DNA of 64,000 nt from Cricetomys ansorgei (GCA_026225945.1 JAMJFZ010003656.1:620001-684000), one strand, 5' to 3'; positions 46,080 through 58,149 are shown, numbered from the stretch's first letter. Made by a program: numbers and translations. The notes: generated by a model from the sequence alone, not told the origin.

Positions 46080-47488
46080 ATAAGGTTATCTACCCATCTT
46101 CCAAGGCTTCCCATTCCGAACCTGAGAAACTTCCGCCGAATCTTTGTCCAAAACCAGACCCCAGACCTTTACAAGCCCTGCCCTCTCTGCACGAGTAGCC
46201 TAAGCCAAGTTGCTTTCTCAGCAACCTCTTGGTTACTTCTCACCTCTATGCAGGCCTCTCTGAAGTCAGAAAGGCCTGAGCCTGATTTTGTCAGCCAGCT
46301 ATTGTCCTGGCAAGAACAGCCACCACACCAAGCATCCCCATTCAGTCAGCCAGCCAGCCAAGTTCTCCTGGTCTCGCCAGCCCCCTCCCCCAACCCCAGC
46401 CGCCCCGCCCCAGGGAGGACCTTGCTGGTGGCTGGGAGTCTCCCCGCTGCACAGCCTCCCTTCTTCCCTCCCTTGCTCTCCCTGCTTCCCTCCCTCCTCC
46501 ACCCGCCCCTCAGGCAGGGACTGTGCAAATCGAGGAGAGGGGAGCACCAACAGGCTACACAGGGTCTAGCTAAGGGGCTAGGACACCCCACTGAGACCCT
46601 ATCCAAGCTAGGTGTTCCCCCGCATCACGGAACCTGGATTTGTGTGAAGCGAGGTGATTCCTGGGACAGGAAGGTCCTTCCGGCAGGTCCACCGTACCTT
46701 CGTCTCGCATCGGGACCCCCCTTGGATGCTCTGAGCCACCCTTCTCAACCCGGATCTAAAACCTGGGACACGGCTATCAGGCCAGCCTCTCTCTCCCTCC
46801 ACCCCTCCCCCTCTTTCTGGCGTCCATCCCCTCCCCAACACCACCTCTGCTGCTGCCTCTGGCTGTGGACCTGCACCTCTTCTCCATCCTCACCAGGCCG
46901 GGAGAGTGGGGTTAGCCTGGATGAGAGTGTGCCCCTAACCTGGGGCCCTCCCAGGCCATGGCTCGTGTGCTCCCAGGGAGGAGTCCAGGACCCTGAGCAT
47001 CTGCTAGAAGCTTGGCAGAGGCCCCGCTGGGACCGTGTCTTCTGAGGACAAAAGGCTGCGGCCAGCAGGCAGACTGGGTGGGGGGTTGGGGGAGACCGGC
47101 AGCTAGGCAGGCAGACCAGTAGCAAAGCCAACGCTGGCCCCCTCCCAGCCTGGCGGTGGCATGAAGATGGGGGTGGGAGTGTGTAGTGGGGGAAGCACCT
47201 ACCAGGACCCCCACCTGCCCGCTACATGGGCACCCCAAGGCTGTGTGCTGCCCACCTGGTGTTCCCCAACATCTCCAGCTCTACCAAGTGCACCCCTCTG
47301 GCACCTGCTTCCCCTGCTGCCAGCGATTTAGACCAACCAGGCTGTATCCACGGCAACAGAAGCAGGAGTGTCACTGGCTGCCAGATCACTGAGGGTCCCA
47401 CAATGTGGCCTGGGCTGTGAATTATCCTGGATGAGACAGAGTGAGCCCCCTTCCTGAATTCCAAGACAGTCCTGCTAAGAGAACACAG
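46080..47488 (+). promoter_or_regulatory. GC-rich block, candidate promoter / first exon
   Basis: GC content and CpG count rise well above the flanks (roughly 35 CpGs, clustered at 46370-47050), though CpG remains below a classical island. The block is almost free of repeats. It ends at CAG|GTAAGT (GT at 47489-47490), a consensus splice donor on the plus strand. One frame stays open from about 46081 to 47045 (ATG at 46248 gives 265 codons), but it is Pro/Ser/Leu-rich, overlaps long frames on the other strand and matches no known domain, so it is not called as a CDS. Confidence 0.4.
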
Positions 47489-47906
47489 GTAAGTAGTCAG
47501 CATCCTTCCATGAAGGAGCCAGGGGAGGAGGGGAACTGGGACTTCTCTTCTGTCTCCCCACATATTTCAATCTCTATCACTGTCATGCTTCCTGTCTGTC
47601 TGTTAGTCTCTCTGCTTCACCACTGACTAGGACAACACTCAAGCCCCGAGACTGCTTATCTTTCCCCATCTTCCTTAATCCCAAATGTCCCGTTAGAAAG
47701 GGTACCACCACCTGTTTCCCCACCCCCAACCCCTTACGGGGTCTCTATCATTACAGTCACGTTTAAACACAAGACCATTCCTTGTGTGTTAAACACAAGA
47801 CCAGGAAGGGGTACCTGGGAGCCAAGTAAGCCTTGTTCTCACAATGCCTGCAGCTGCCTTTCCTCCCTCCTTCACCCTTCTTCAGGTTTCCTTGGCTTGT
47901 TTGCAG

Positions 47907-47966
<60 letters not shown>

Positions 47967-48439
47967 GACCGATAGAGACAGAGAACCTGGGCAGCAAGCA
48001 GGTGGGTAGATGTGTTGAGGAAGCTGCTCCTAGTGCAAGACCACCCTTCATTCCTTCCTTTATTCTTTTCCCAGTCTCTACCCACAGGTAACATACTTTT
48101 GCTCACTCAGCCTGGAAGATGTGTCCCAGCTAGTGGGAGGAAGCTACCTTAGGAATAGAGGAAGGTAAGGTGGGGGGAGGGAGTACATTCAGGTCCTAGG
48201 CTCTGAGAGAACTTGAACCAGTCCCCATGACAATATACAGGGGACAGATACAACATAGTGGTCCCCACACTGTGGGCCCTGGCTTCTATCACATGGCTCT
48301 CTGTTTCTGTTTCAGATGCCCATATTGTGTTTGAGACCTCCAGATCTATGACACAGTAGCCAGAGGTCCCTGAATCTGGAGGTGCAGGAAAACCTGGTAT
48401 ATGGAGAACATGGATTCTACTAGGGACACAGCTCCTAAC
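47489..48439. other. Unassigned sequence, possible intron start
   Basis: Begins at the donor site described for 47488/47489. No repeat apart from the TG tract listed separately. 'tttctgtttcag' at 48304-48315 would serve as an acceptor, but no supported exon follows. Confidence 0.4.
47909..47964. repeat. (TG)n microsatellite
   Basis: 56 bp of uninterrupted TG repeat, the longest pure dinucleotide run of the TG type in the window. Confidence 0.98.
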
Positions 48440-48665
48440 TGCTTGTTAGCTCACAACTTTAGTAGAGGCATGTCACTTGTTGAACCTTGGTTTTCCCATT
48501 TGTCAAAGAGACTGGTATCCCTTTGTTCGTGAATGTGTGCAGGGATTAAATAAATTGGTGCATGCAAATTATTAAACATGTGTATAGGATGGCTCGGAGC
48601 ACTGTCAGCAAAGCTCAGGGTCAATATTGTTGCTGGTTGTTCATGATTAGTATTGCTGCTGATTA
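48440..48665 (+). mobile_element. MIR SINE
   Basis: Order typical of MIR: 'tgtcacttgttgaaccttgg', 'cccatttgtcaaagagac' and 'gcagggattaaataaattgg', then a tail block around 48605-48640. Confidence 0.75.
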
Positions 48666-49329
48666 GGGGACAGATTAACACGTTTTCTCCAGGGTCTCAG
48701 CAGAGATCTAGGGAAGGACCAGGTAGAAAGATGGAGAGTGACGAGTGGAGGGAAGTAGGGCAGCTTTATGTGGTACTTCTCATTTGTAAGGAATGATAGG
48801 TAGTTGTGAGCAGTCATCCCTACTCTGCTTGGGGTTCTTTCTCTGCACTTGCCCCTATTTGTGTATACACACACGCACACACGCACACACACCAGACTGT
48901 AAGCCAGCAGAGGCCTGGCTTGCAGCCTGCAGCATTCCTGGCCCTGGTATGTGTCCCTCTGTTGAGGGGAAATTAGCAAGAGTTTGGCTTATGGTCAGTG
49001 GTTGGCAGGGACTGGAGACAAGGCTGAAGATTTTGAGATTGTAGGGCTTTGAGTAGAGCTGGGGTGTGGTCCATGCAGTAGCCAGACCTGTAGCAGAGTT
49101 TGCATGGAGTTCCCTAGCTGGTTTCTAAGTGTGGAGATGTGGTAGAATACCAAGGGGTTGGGGGTTAGCAGAGGAGCCAAAGGACGGGAGAGATTGAGTT
49201 CCTCTGAGACACAGGGAGGACTGGGACCTTTAGACATGAGTAGACTTTCCTGAAAAAGCATTTGATGTGGAAGGAAGAAGACCTAGCCTGTTGCCCGGGG
49301 GCATCTGGACCTGAGACTAAGCATATACA
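48666..49329. other. Unassigned sequence
   Basis: No gene. A short interrupted CA tract lies at 48868-48894. Otherwise unique-looking. Confidence 0.5.
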
Positions 49330-50888
49330 TGAAAACACGTGACTACATGTATAGTCTGTGTGTACATGTCTCATCACTGCACTGTAGATGTGTATGAGTT
49401 TATGGGTGTGTGAACAGGCTATGTGATAGCATATGGGATTGTGTGGGTATCTTGGTAGGTTTGTCTGTACTGGAGGGTATGATTTTGCATGTCTGTCTGG
49501 GTGAGCAAATGGTCATGTTTAGTTCTGACCTAATATTGGTGTGTTTCTCTGAGCCTACGTTAGGCCTGCTGAATGTATGTGTGAGTGTGTGTGTGTGTAT
49601 GCATGTGTTACCAATTTATCTTTGAATACACAAATCTGGTTATGTATATGAGTGAGTCTACATGTCCAATTAAAATGAATGCTTAGTTGGATCTGGATCT
49701 AATTGTGCATTGTCGTGTATTTCCACATATGCATTTCAGTATGAGTTCGTCGAAATGATGTGTGTAAGCATAAAGACAGGTCCCGTGCATGTAGAAGATG
49801 TGTGTGTGAACATGCTTATATGTGTTGTGGGTGTGTCTCTCATATATTTGTGTGAACAGGCCTATGTCTGAAAGTCTGTTACCATTTTTCATTATGTCTA
49901 TGTCTGCATGTGCATGTTTGAGTGCCCACTGTCTGTAAACAAGCCTATGTGTCCATATCTATTTAAAGAAATCTAAGTATAAATTGGCACATGCTAGGAT
50001 AAGGGAAGAGTATATGGATGAAAAGTATTTTGTGTGTGCACACATTTTCACTACATTTTTTAATATATACACCTATATTCAAATGTAGGTGGACTACCTT
50101 TTTTTAATATGACTGTAGGCTCTACAGCTGTGTCCATTATATACACCCACAAGGCTGTGTGCATAGGTGATTGGGTACATTTGTATGCTGTCTTATTTGG
50201 TGTAAGTGCATATATGGTATGCATGAGTAACCACATTTCCTAATACTTGGGAGCACGTGTCTCACTGTGTCTTTTATTTGAGTCTTTGAATGTGACTGTG
50301 TATTTGAATATGCCTTGAGTGACTGTACATATATATGCTAGTATTTGTTAATACCTGACTGTGCATATATTCAAGTGAACACATTTGCACATAGGCATGT
50401 ATAGTCAGACAATATTGTGTATGCATTTGAATATACCTGGGGGAAGTACCAGCTTTCACAGTTCTGATTTATTTGCATTTGTATGTTTGTATTTATCTTT
50501 GTCTGGTCTAAAGCGTATGTTATAGAATGATGTATATAAATCTATGTGCATGCCACTCAGTTCACAAGTACATTTGTGTGTGTGTGTGTCTATGCATTTA
50601 TTTAATATATCTTTGCATGTATGTATATGATAAGCAGATCAATCTTCTTATGCAGACCAATAGACTGTGTGCAAGAGTACATAAGTTACTTCTATATATG
50701 CATGTGTTGAAATGCGCCTTTGTGTTCTATTCCAATGAACATATACATTATTCTTCTTTCATTTATGTGGCTTCTCAGAATGGCTGTGTGGATGTAATGG
50801 TGTATATATATCAGACTGTGATAGTGTGCTTTTGTGAGCATTTGTATTTCCATATTTAACTGTATACATATAAGAATGAATTAATGTA

Positions 50889-51041
50889 GCCAGGTGTGGT
50901 GACGCACGCCTTTAATCCCAGCACTTGAGTGGTGGAGGCAGGAGGATCTCTGTGAGTTTGAGGCCAGCCTGGTCTACAAAGCAAGTTCCAGGACAACTAA
51001 GGCTATTATACAGAGAAACCTTGTCTCGAAAAACCAAAGAG
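50889..51041 (+). mobile_element. B1 SINE with perfect target duplication
   Basis: 'gccaggtgtggtgacgcacg' to 'ccttgtctcgaaaaaccaaa'. A perfect 12-bp duplication, 'tgaattaatgta', lies at 50877-50888 and 51042-51053. Confidence 0.97.
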
Positions 51042-52432
51042 TGAATTAATGTATGTACAAGTCTATAAACATGTAAATATGTTATGCATGTACATGGCCA
51101 GTTGTGCATACAAGTCTATGATTTAGAATATCTACATATGTATATATTATCTCATTTATAAACATTTGCATATCAGGGTACATATATGTGCGAGGATACA
51201 TATATAGGTATGTATGTATGTTTGTATGTATGCATGAGAATATGCTTCTGTGGTTATGTTTGAGGATATATGTATACATGTTTGGGAGCTCCTTCTCCTG
51301 TGCCCATGTTTATCATCTCTTTAGATATGATACATATATTTTACATATCTCTATAGATATGTAAAAGTATGCCTGTGTACACACTTGTGTTTGTGAATGA
51401 ATGCATATCATTCGTGAGTAAATCATGTGAATATACTTAAAGACCAAGGGGATGTATTTGTGACTAAGTCCAATGGAAATGTGCTTGTGTGTGGATAAAT
51501 AAAGGTATTTGTGCATCTGCCTGCCTAATATGAGATTTGGCCTTGGTCTTGTGCAGACTGACCTCTACACAAATTTCTACCCAAATACACCCATGCTTTC
51601 ATCTCACCCACACCGTATGGGTGCACTCACACTCTGTACAGCATTCTCCATATGCTCACTAGTGACCACTGGGAGGGGGATAAAACCTTGAAACATTAAA
51701 GATCTCCCTTCCCATCTCACCACTGTCAAAGGCATAGGGCAGAATGGCATCATAATAGTGCCTAGAGTTAGTAAGAGCCTTGATGGGAGAGACAGACGGA
51801 CAGACAATGTGAGAAGGTGTGAATGTACATCTGGATATTTCACCGAGAACACCGAAATTATGCCATCAAGCAGAAATCTAGATGCTAATAAATATGTATA
51901 AGTAAAAGTATATCTTAGGAAATAGGTATGGGGGGCATGAGTATGTATATGTAAGAGATTATATGTGCTTCTGGGTAGGGTGTACATGTGAGATAATTTT
52001 GTATAATAGGGAGGAAAGGATTCTTTGAAACACAAAGATACACACACACACCTCACCAAAATGTTTTCAACTGTCACACAAACAATCTGTGTATACCTCA
52101 ATACAAACCTACTACCCAAATACACCCATGCTTTCATCTCCTCCACACCATATGGATGTACCCAACCCACACTCTGCACAGTACTTCCCACACAAATGTG
52201 CCTTAAACACTTTCTTCAGACAGTCTGCCCAGTTTACATCAGTAGACTTAGTGAGCATGAGAGTGTGTGTATTGGGATGATACATGTCTGTGAGATGTGG
52301 ATATATCCTGATGGTACATGAGAGAAAATGTATGGGTACATTTCGGCTGTGTGTGAGACAGTGCGTGGGTGTATTTGAATAGAATGTGTTTGGACAGTGA
52401 CTGAGTCAAAGCATGGATATACCTTGGTGGCA

Positions 52433-52471
<39 letters not shown>

Positions 52472-53334
52472 TGAGAGAGACAGAGACAGAGAGAGAGACA
52501 GAGGACAGAGAATGTGAGAAAGTATGAATGTACATCTAGACAAAATTTGTGTCTGAATGTGAGTTCTCTGAATTATGCTAGGTTGGTATCTGGATAATAT
52601 ATGAATGTGCGTGTCTCTGCGTGCATATATTCAGCTTGGAAACTGTGAATATATGTAAGTGGGATGTATCTAAGTGCAGTGTTTTGGAGAGTACATGTAT
52701 CACTTTGAGTGTGTTTTGATAATGTGCATTTGAAAGAGATTGGAGCTACACCTAAGACAGGTATAAGGGCTCCAAAGTTGGGGTGGGGATAAATCGAAGT
52801 GTGTCTAAATACTGTATATAAGAGTGTGGGCATGCTGAGTTGGAGATTGTATAAGTGTGACTTTAATTGGATACAGTGTAAGTGTAAGCATATTTGAGGT
52901 ACATATATATGAAAATGAATGCATGTAAATGGGATGTGTGTGAACGTGTGGGTGTATTGGTGTTGGGTATATGTGTGGAAGTGGGTGTATGCGAGTGGTG
53001 TGTGTGAGAAGAGAATGAATGTGTATGTATCTGGGTTTGGGACTTGTGAGAATGTGGGTATATCTAACTAGGATGTGTGCAGTTCTTTGGATGGATGGGA
53101 AGGAGAGAATCTAAGTGGTGTGTGAGAGAGAGAAAATACATGTTTGTGTGAAATAAGTGAGTCTATCATGTGTGTGGGTATATCTGGATAGTGTGTTTGA
53201 GTATATTTCAGTTGAGAAGGTATGGATTTATGTGGCTGTTTATAGGTACTGTATCTAGATGTTTTGTGTATTCAATAGTGTTATTATTTATGAGTAAATT
53301 AGTGATTGTGACCACATGTGTACATATTTTCTTG

Positions 53335-53402
53335 AATATATATATATGTATAATGAATAATATATATATGTGTATATATGTGTATATATATATATATATA
53401 TG
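53335..53402. repeat. (TA)n/(TG)n alternating tract
   Basis: 68 bp of alternating TA with a few TG steps and a short interruption at 53350-53360. Confidence 0.93.
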
Positions 53403-53574
53403 CTAAAATATCTGTTGTGTGAACTTGTCCATAACTCGGTATGAATGAATATTTGTACCTAAGTATGTTAGTAAATGGGAACTGGCTTTTGTGTGCATGT
53501 GTTTGAAATAATTACCTGAAATGTGTTTCAGGTAAATATATTTCTAAATATGGATAAATTGGGAGTGCAAGATA

Positions 53575-53790
53575 TCTAGAGCCTTTGGGTTTACTCTTTA
53601 TTAGCTGTGTGGTTTTGAGTAAGTCGTGTAATCTTACCAACCCCCAGTCTATTGTCTGTAAAATGGAAGAAATAAAACTACCTACCTTATAATGTTAAGA
53701 CAGGATGAGTTAATACACTAAGAGTGCTTGGGACAGTGCCTAGCACATAATGATTCCTCTCATGAGGAATTACTTATTAAAGATAACAAC
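53575..53790 (+). mobile_element. MIR SINE, well preserved
   Basis: 'ttagctgtgtggttttgagt', 'ctgtaaaatggaagaaataa' and 'cagtgcctagcacataatga' are the successive MIR blocks. It is the oldest clear landmark in the TG-rich tract, showing that the tract has an ancient component. Confidence 0.9.
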
Positions 53791-54639
53791 AGTTTATTAC
53801 CTGTCTGTGTCACCTGCATATGTGTGTGTGTGTGTGTGTGTGTGATATATATATACCTGCTACAATTATTACCTGTCCCAATGGCTAACAGTCTGCATTT
53901 CATCTACAAGTGCAAAGGAAGTTTTCACATGCATATTTGCCTCATTGTATGTATCCATGTGGTATGTCCAAGAAAGTGAGCTTAGCCTCTTTTTATGTAA
54001 GAGTGTGTTTGTACATGAAAATTGGTTTATATTTATAAAGTATGGATGTGTGAGAAAGAATGTGCTCAGGGTAAGTGGAAGGGCATTGAGTCCTCTGTGT
54101 ATATTTACTAGCATACACTTCTCTAGGTGTATGAGTGCACACACCCATATGTGTGATGGTGTAGTATCTGTGAGAATGTAGGTGTATCTACATGTGTGAA
54201 CATGACTCTGTGTACACATATGCCAGTGTATTTTTATCTGACTATGGGACTAGGTTTGTAGTTGCCAGCATGTACATATGTGCACAAAGGTTTCTATTCT
54301 GTCTGTAAATTTCAGAATGTTGAAATTCTTTTATATTATGATGAATGCAGTGGAAGCATTTGTGTGTTGTGGGTTTGTGTCTATATGGAAGTGCTTTAGA
54401 ATGTGTGCATCTATGTTGTTCGATGAGGGTGGAATGTGTACGTGTGAATCAGTGTGTGTTTATCTGAAGATTTGTGTTTCTATGTTTCTAAGCCTCAGTG
54501 GTTATGTGGGTTTGGGGTGCATGAGTGTGCATTGTTTCATCTGTCTGATTGCTTCTCTGTACAGCTGTGAGCCTGAGTAATATGCCTGCAAGTATGTCAG
54601 TGCTATATGTAAATGACTGTGTGCCAGGACAGATTCGTG

Positions 54640-54830
54640 AGAGTGGCCAGTGAGATGGCTCAGTGGGTAAAGGTGCCTGCCATCAAGGCAGACAGCCTGA
54701 GTTCAACACCTGGGACCCACACGGTAGAAAGACAGAACTCATTCAGAAAGTTGTTCTCTGACTTCCAAGTGTGTGCATGGAGTACATAGGCACTCACATA
54801 AATAAATATTTTTAAAAATAAAAACAAAAT
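54640..54830 (+). mobile_element. B3 SINE
   Basis: 'tggccagtgagatggctcag', 'aaggtgcctgccatcaaggc' and 'ttctctgacttccaagtgtg', ending in an ATAAATAAAT-type tail. Confidence 0.88.
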
Positions 54831-55609
54831 GTAGTAGCTTCAATGTCTTGGTGGAGGAGCCAGTGTGAGGCAGAGGAAGTCTAGATCTGTAGGACATGAG
54901 CAAGACTTGACCCGTCTGAATGTCAATTCTTATGCCTGCACAAGCAAGACTGGGTCTAAAAATGCAAGTCCATGCCATGGATTCTGTATTTTCTCTGCAT
55001 CCATGGGAGCACTTTGAATGGTGAGTGTGTCTCTGCCTATGCCTGTACTTTATAGAAAGGCAGTTATGTCTGTGTGTTGTATATCCTTGAGTGATTTGCT
55101 GTTGAGTGAGTACCGAATAGCATCCTTAGTTTCTTTGCGTAGGAGAGAGACAGAGACAAAAAAGAGGTGGGGAGAGGGAGAGAGCCTAATTGTATTTATC
55201 AGCTGATTTAACTCTGAATATGAGTGAAGATTTGAATGTCCATGTGCCTATATACATAAATTTATCTCTGTGTCAGTATTTACGTGTAATGTGACTATGT
55301 GAGTGTTTTAGGACATTCACACAACTCAGCATCCAGAGAAAGTAAAATCTGTATGGCACACTAGAGTAAACTTAAGACTGTTTAGAGGTACAGGAGCTTA
55401 ATGAAAAGAAACTCCTTACATTTTCTTTATATTACCCAATTATAAGGAAAAACTGCAAAGTATTAGGGGATTTGTTAAATAATGAATTTGTATGCAGCTT
55501 TCAAATAAACTCTTTTTGCAGATTATTTCAAGACACATTAGAGTGATCATCTCAATGCATAATGACTTTCCTCTCTCCCTCCTTTCCTTCCTGTCTTTCT
55601 CTCTTTCTT
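54831..55609. other. Unassigned sequence
   Basis: TG-rich words fade after about 55310. Short G/A-rich run at 55140-55185 and C/T-rich run at 55568-55620. No gene. Confidence 0.5.
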
Positions 55610-55900
55610 TCTTTCTTTCTCTGAAACAAGATCTTGCTAGCCTGGTGCTCTACAGCCCAGACCAGCTTCAAACTTGCTGCTTTCTAGCAGGGCTTGGTGG
55701 CACACACCTTTAATCCCAGCACTTGGGAAGCACAGGCAGGTGAATATCTGTGAGTTTCAGGTCAGCTGGTCTACATAGTGAATTCCAGTATAGCCAGAGC
55801 CACATAGTGAGACCCTGTCTCAAAAAATAAACAAAACAAAACCAAAACTTGCTTCTTCCTCCCAAATGTTCTGTTTACAGTAATGCACCACCCCCAGCTC
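55610..55900 (-). mobile_element. Old B1-like SINE, split by a younger B1
   Basis: 'gaaacaagatcttgctagcc' (55622) and, after the insert, 'ttctgtttacagtaatgcac' form one antisense B1-like element. Confidence 0.6.
55687..55847 (+). mobile_element. B1 SINE nested in older SINE
   Basis: 'gggcttggtggcacacacct' to 'accctgtctcaaaaaataaa'. Flanking 'aacttgctgcttt' (55671) and 'aacttgcttcttc' (55847) are a slightly decayed target duplication. Confidence 0.92.
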
Positions 55901-55908
55901 AGAGCATA

Positions 55909-56013
55909 ACTTTTTTTTTTTTTAGAGACAGCATTTCACTATTTAGCCTGGACCAGCCTGGAGACCATGTAGACCAGGCTAGTCTTGAAATCATAGATAT
56001 CTACCTGCTTTGG
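55909..56013 (-). mobile_element. B1 SINE, truncated
   Basis: T-run, 'agagacagcatttcactatt', 'gtagaccaggctagtcttga'. The B1 head is missing at the right. Confidence 0.85.
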
Positions 56014-56380
56014 ATGGCTTGTTTTGTTACCATTTTATTCATTATTTTGTTCACTTTTATCCAGATTCAGTAAATCTGTTGGTGCTACATGGGGTAATTT
56101 TATTTCTTGATGAAAACTTCAAACAACAACAACAAAAAGAATCAAGTAGTCAAATATTAGCATATAATTTTGGCACATAGAAACTTCTAGCATGGCCTTT
56201 CACTTCTTAATCTTGGAAGTCACGTATAAGGTAACCAATGAAGCGGCTCAGGCACATTTTACCTTAATTTTCTCCATAATTCTCTTGACTGTATGAAACA
56301 CTGTTGTACGATTCTGCAGGTCAGCAAACCTTACTCCAAAAAAACAAACACAAAATACCCAGAGCCGACTTGAAGCCAGA
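56014..56380. other. Unassigned sequence
   Basis: AT-rich; no gene or repeat identified. Confidence 0.5.
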
Positions 56381-56515
56381 TACAGCAGTGTGCATATGTA
56401 ATCCCAGTGCACCTACACGAGCTGGGAAGTAGAAGGAGGAGAATCCCACAGAAGTTTTAGGGCCAGCTAGCATGGCATAGATAGCAACAAACAATAAAGA
56501 CCCTATCTAAAACAA
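56381..56515 (+). mobile_element. Proto-B1-like SINE, old
   Basis: 'gtgtgcatatgtaatcccag' and a 3' part ending 'agaccctatctaaaacaag' keep the B1/7SL order at high divergence. Confidence 0.6.
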
Positions 56516-56844
56516 GATAGACCGTATCTATCTCTACATAAGATTTTCTTCTACATATGGGTGCCCACACACACACCAAACTCTTGTAACTAATGCTCAT
56601 GAATTTTGAATCTAACAGATAATTTTTATTTTGAGTATCTCAAAATTATGATGAAACTTTTCCTCTAAGTAGACATAGACTTGGCCTTATACATACTAAT
56701 AAATGTTCTATCATTCACATTGTAACACCAAGAAGACATCATTCCAGGGACCATACTTCACCTCCATTTACCTAACTTGGAGTTTTACATAAGCCATGTC
56801 AGTGCTGTCTACTTTGCTATATAGTATTTGGAGTGTCTACAATG
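56516..56844. other. Unassigned sequence
   Basis: AT-rich, no gene or repeat identified. Confidence 0.5.
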
Positions 56845-57085
56845 CAGTGCTGGACGTGTGGCTTAGCAAACACAGTGCTCACCTAACATGCATGAAGTTC
56901 TTAGTTCAATCCCCAGCAGCCCATAACCCAGGTCTAGTAGTACACACCTGTATTCCCAGCACCAGGTAAGTGGAGATAGTAGGAAGTGGAGATCCAGAAG
57001 TTCAAGGTTATCCTCAGTTACATAGGGAATTTAAAGACCAAGCTGGGCTACCTAACACCCTGATGCACAAAAGAAAAAAGATAGC
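56845..57085 (+). mobile_element. B4 SINE
   Basis: ID-like head ('gtgtggcttagcaaacacag', 'gttcaatccccagcagccca') followed by a B1-like body ('acacacctgtattcccagca', 'aagttcaaggttatcctcag') and A-rich end, the sense order of B4. Confidence 0.85.
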
Positions 57086-57224
57086 TATTGTTTTCTATGT
57101 AATTCTATTCTCATATCCAAAGAGGGATATGTTGAAGCCAGTAAGTATTAAATCTGCTAAGTGAGAACCACACACAAAGAAATAACTGAATGCTTCTTTT
57201 CTCTCATAATACTTTTAAAACTAA

Positions 57225-57395
57225 CATTCGTGTATTTATTTGGCAGGGGCAGGGATGGTGCACACATGCCACTAAACACATATAGACATCACAGAACAAG
57301 CTTGCAGGAGTTTGTTCTCTATACCACATGGGTCCCGGGAATCAAACTCAGGCTTGATAGCAAGAGCCTTACCCTCTGAGCCATCTTACCATGCC
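57225..57395 (-). mobile_element. B3 SINE
   Basis: 'tgcaggagtttgttctctat', 'gaatcaaactcaggcttga' and 'ctgagccatcttaccatgcc' give antisense B3. Confidence 0.85.
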
Positions 57396-57639
57396 TCATA
57401 ATATTTTTTTTTACAAAATTCCTACACACTTAGATTTAAAACAGAAAAACATATTTATGATTTCAATTCTTCACTAAAAGATCCATGGGAAGAGTCTAGG
57501 ACTTAGTTCGACTCATCATTTAGTTAGTTAGTTCATTTTGTATTGTGAAAATTAGACTTATAAAGCTTTACAAGTGAATTTTAGTATTATCAGAACAAAC
57601 TTATCACCACAACAGTAGCATTCGGTCTACTCTACATAT

Positions 57640-57705
57640 GGAACTCCAGATCAGTCAAGGCTGCATAGTAAGATCTTGTCTCTAAACAAAACAAACAAAA
57701 AATAA
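57640..57705 (+). mobile_element. B1-like 3' fragment
   Basis: 'gatcagtcaaggctgcatag' and 'taagatcttgtctctaaaca' match the right end of a B1/proto-B1. Head absent. Confidence 0.6.
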
Positions 57706-58149
57706 TAAAAACCAGTAGCATCAATCCACAGACCGCTACAATTTCCGTAATACTTCAAAATATTCGTGGATAAATTTGCATATATTAACCTTAGTTTATT
57801 TTTGTACTAACTGCATTTCTCATCAGGGTGTCTGATTAGTATGATTAGACTAAGCATAGACAAACAACATCCATAAATATAGTGAAATTCCTTTCAGTTC
57901 ACAGTTTTTTAGGTTAGTGCCATATCTGACCTGTCATCAGTGTGTCTCCTAAAACCACTATTTGAAACTAACCCTTTGCCAAACTATTCCCTTTACTTCA
58001 TCCATCCCAAGCACATTGTGGACAGTTTGCAGAACGCTAGCATGTAAAATTTTGCTTAGCTTTTCTTGTTAACTTTGCAACCCTGTCACTAGCTGATTGA
58101 GCTCTATATAAGAATAGTCTAATCAACTCATAAATGATCTTGGTTTCTG
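57706..58149. other. Unassigned sequence
   Basis: No gene or repeat identified. Confidence 0.5.

Larger units (their letters stand above)
49330..55310 (+). repeat. Long degenerate TG-rich tract
   Basis: About 6 kb whose plus strand is built from endlessly varied words such as TGTGTG, TGTATG, GTGAATGTG and ATATGTG, without a fixed period. It contains pure runs (52435-52469 TG; 53335-53402 TA/TG; 53820-53844 TG), a B1, a MIR and a B3. Two shorter stretches (about 51540-51700 and 52030-52240) are CA-rich instead. No coding frame is credible. Confidence 0.8.

Noticed and set aside
46248..47045. 265-codon frame as a real gene
   Set aside because: The Pro/Ser/Leu-rich low-complexity product has competing open frames on the opposite strand; kept only as a finding.
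48304..48400. Exon after the acceptor-like 'tttctgtttcag'
   Set aside because: The following sequence has no supported frame or downstream donor, and the acceptor match alone is weak.
51604..52191. 195-codon minus frame
   Set aside because: It sits in the TG/CA-rich tract, where stop codons are sparse in some frames; no domain or signal is recognisable.
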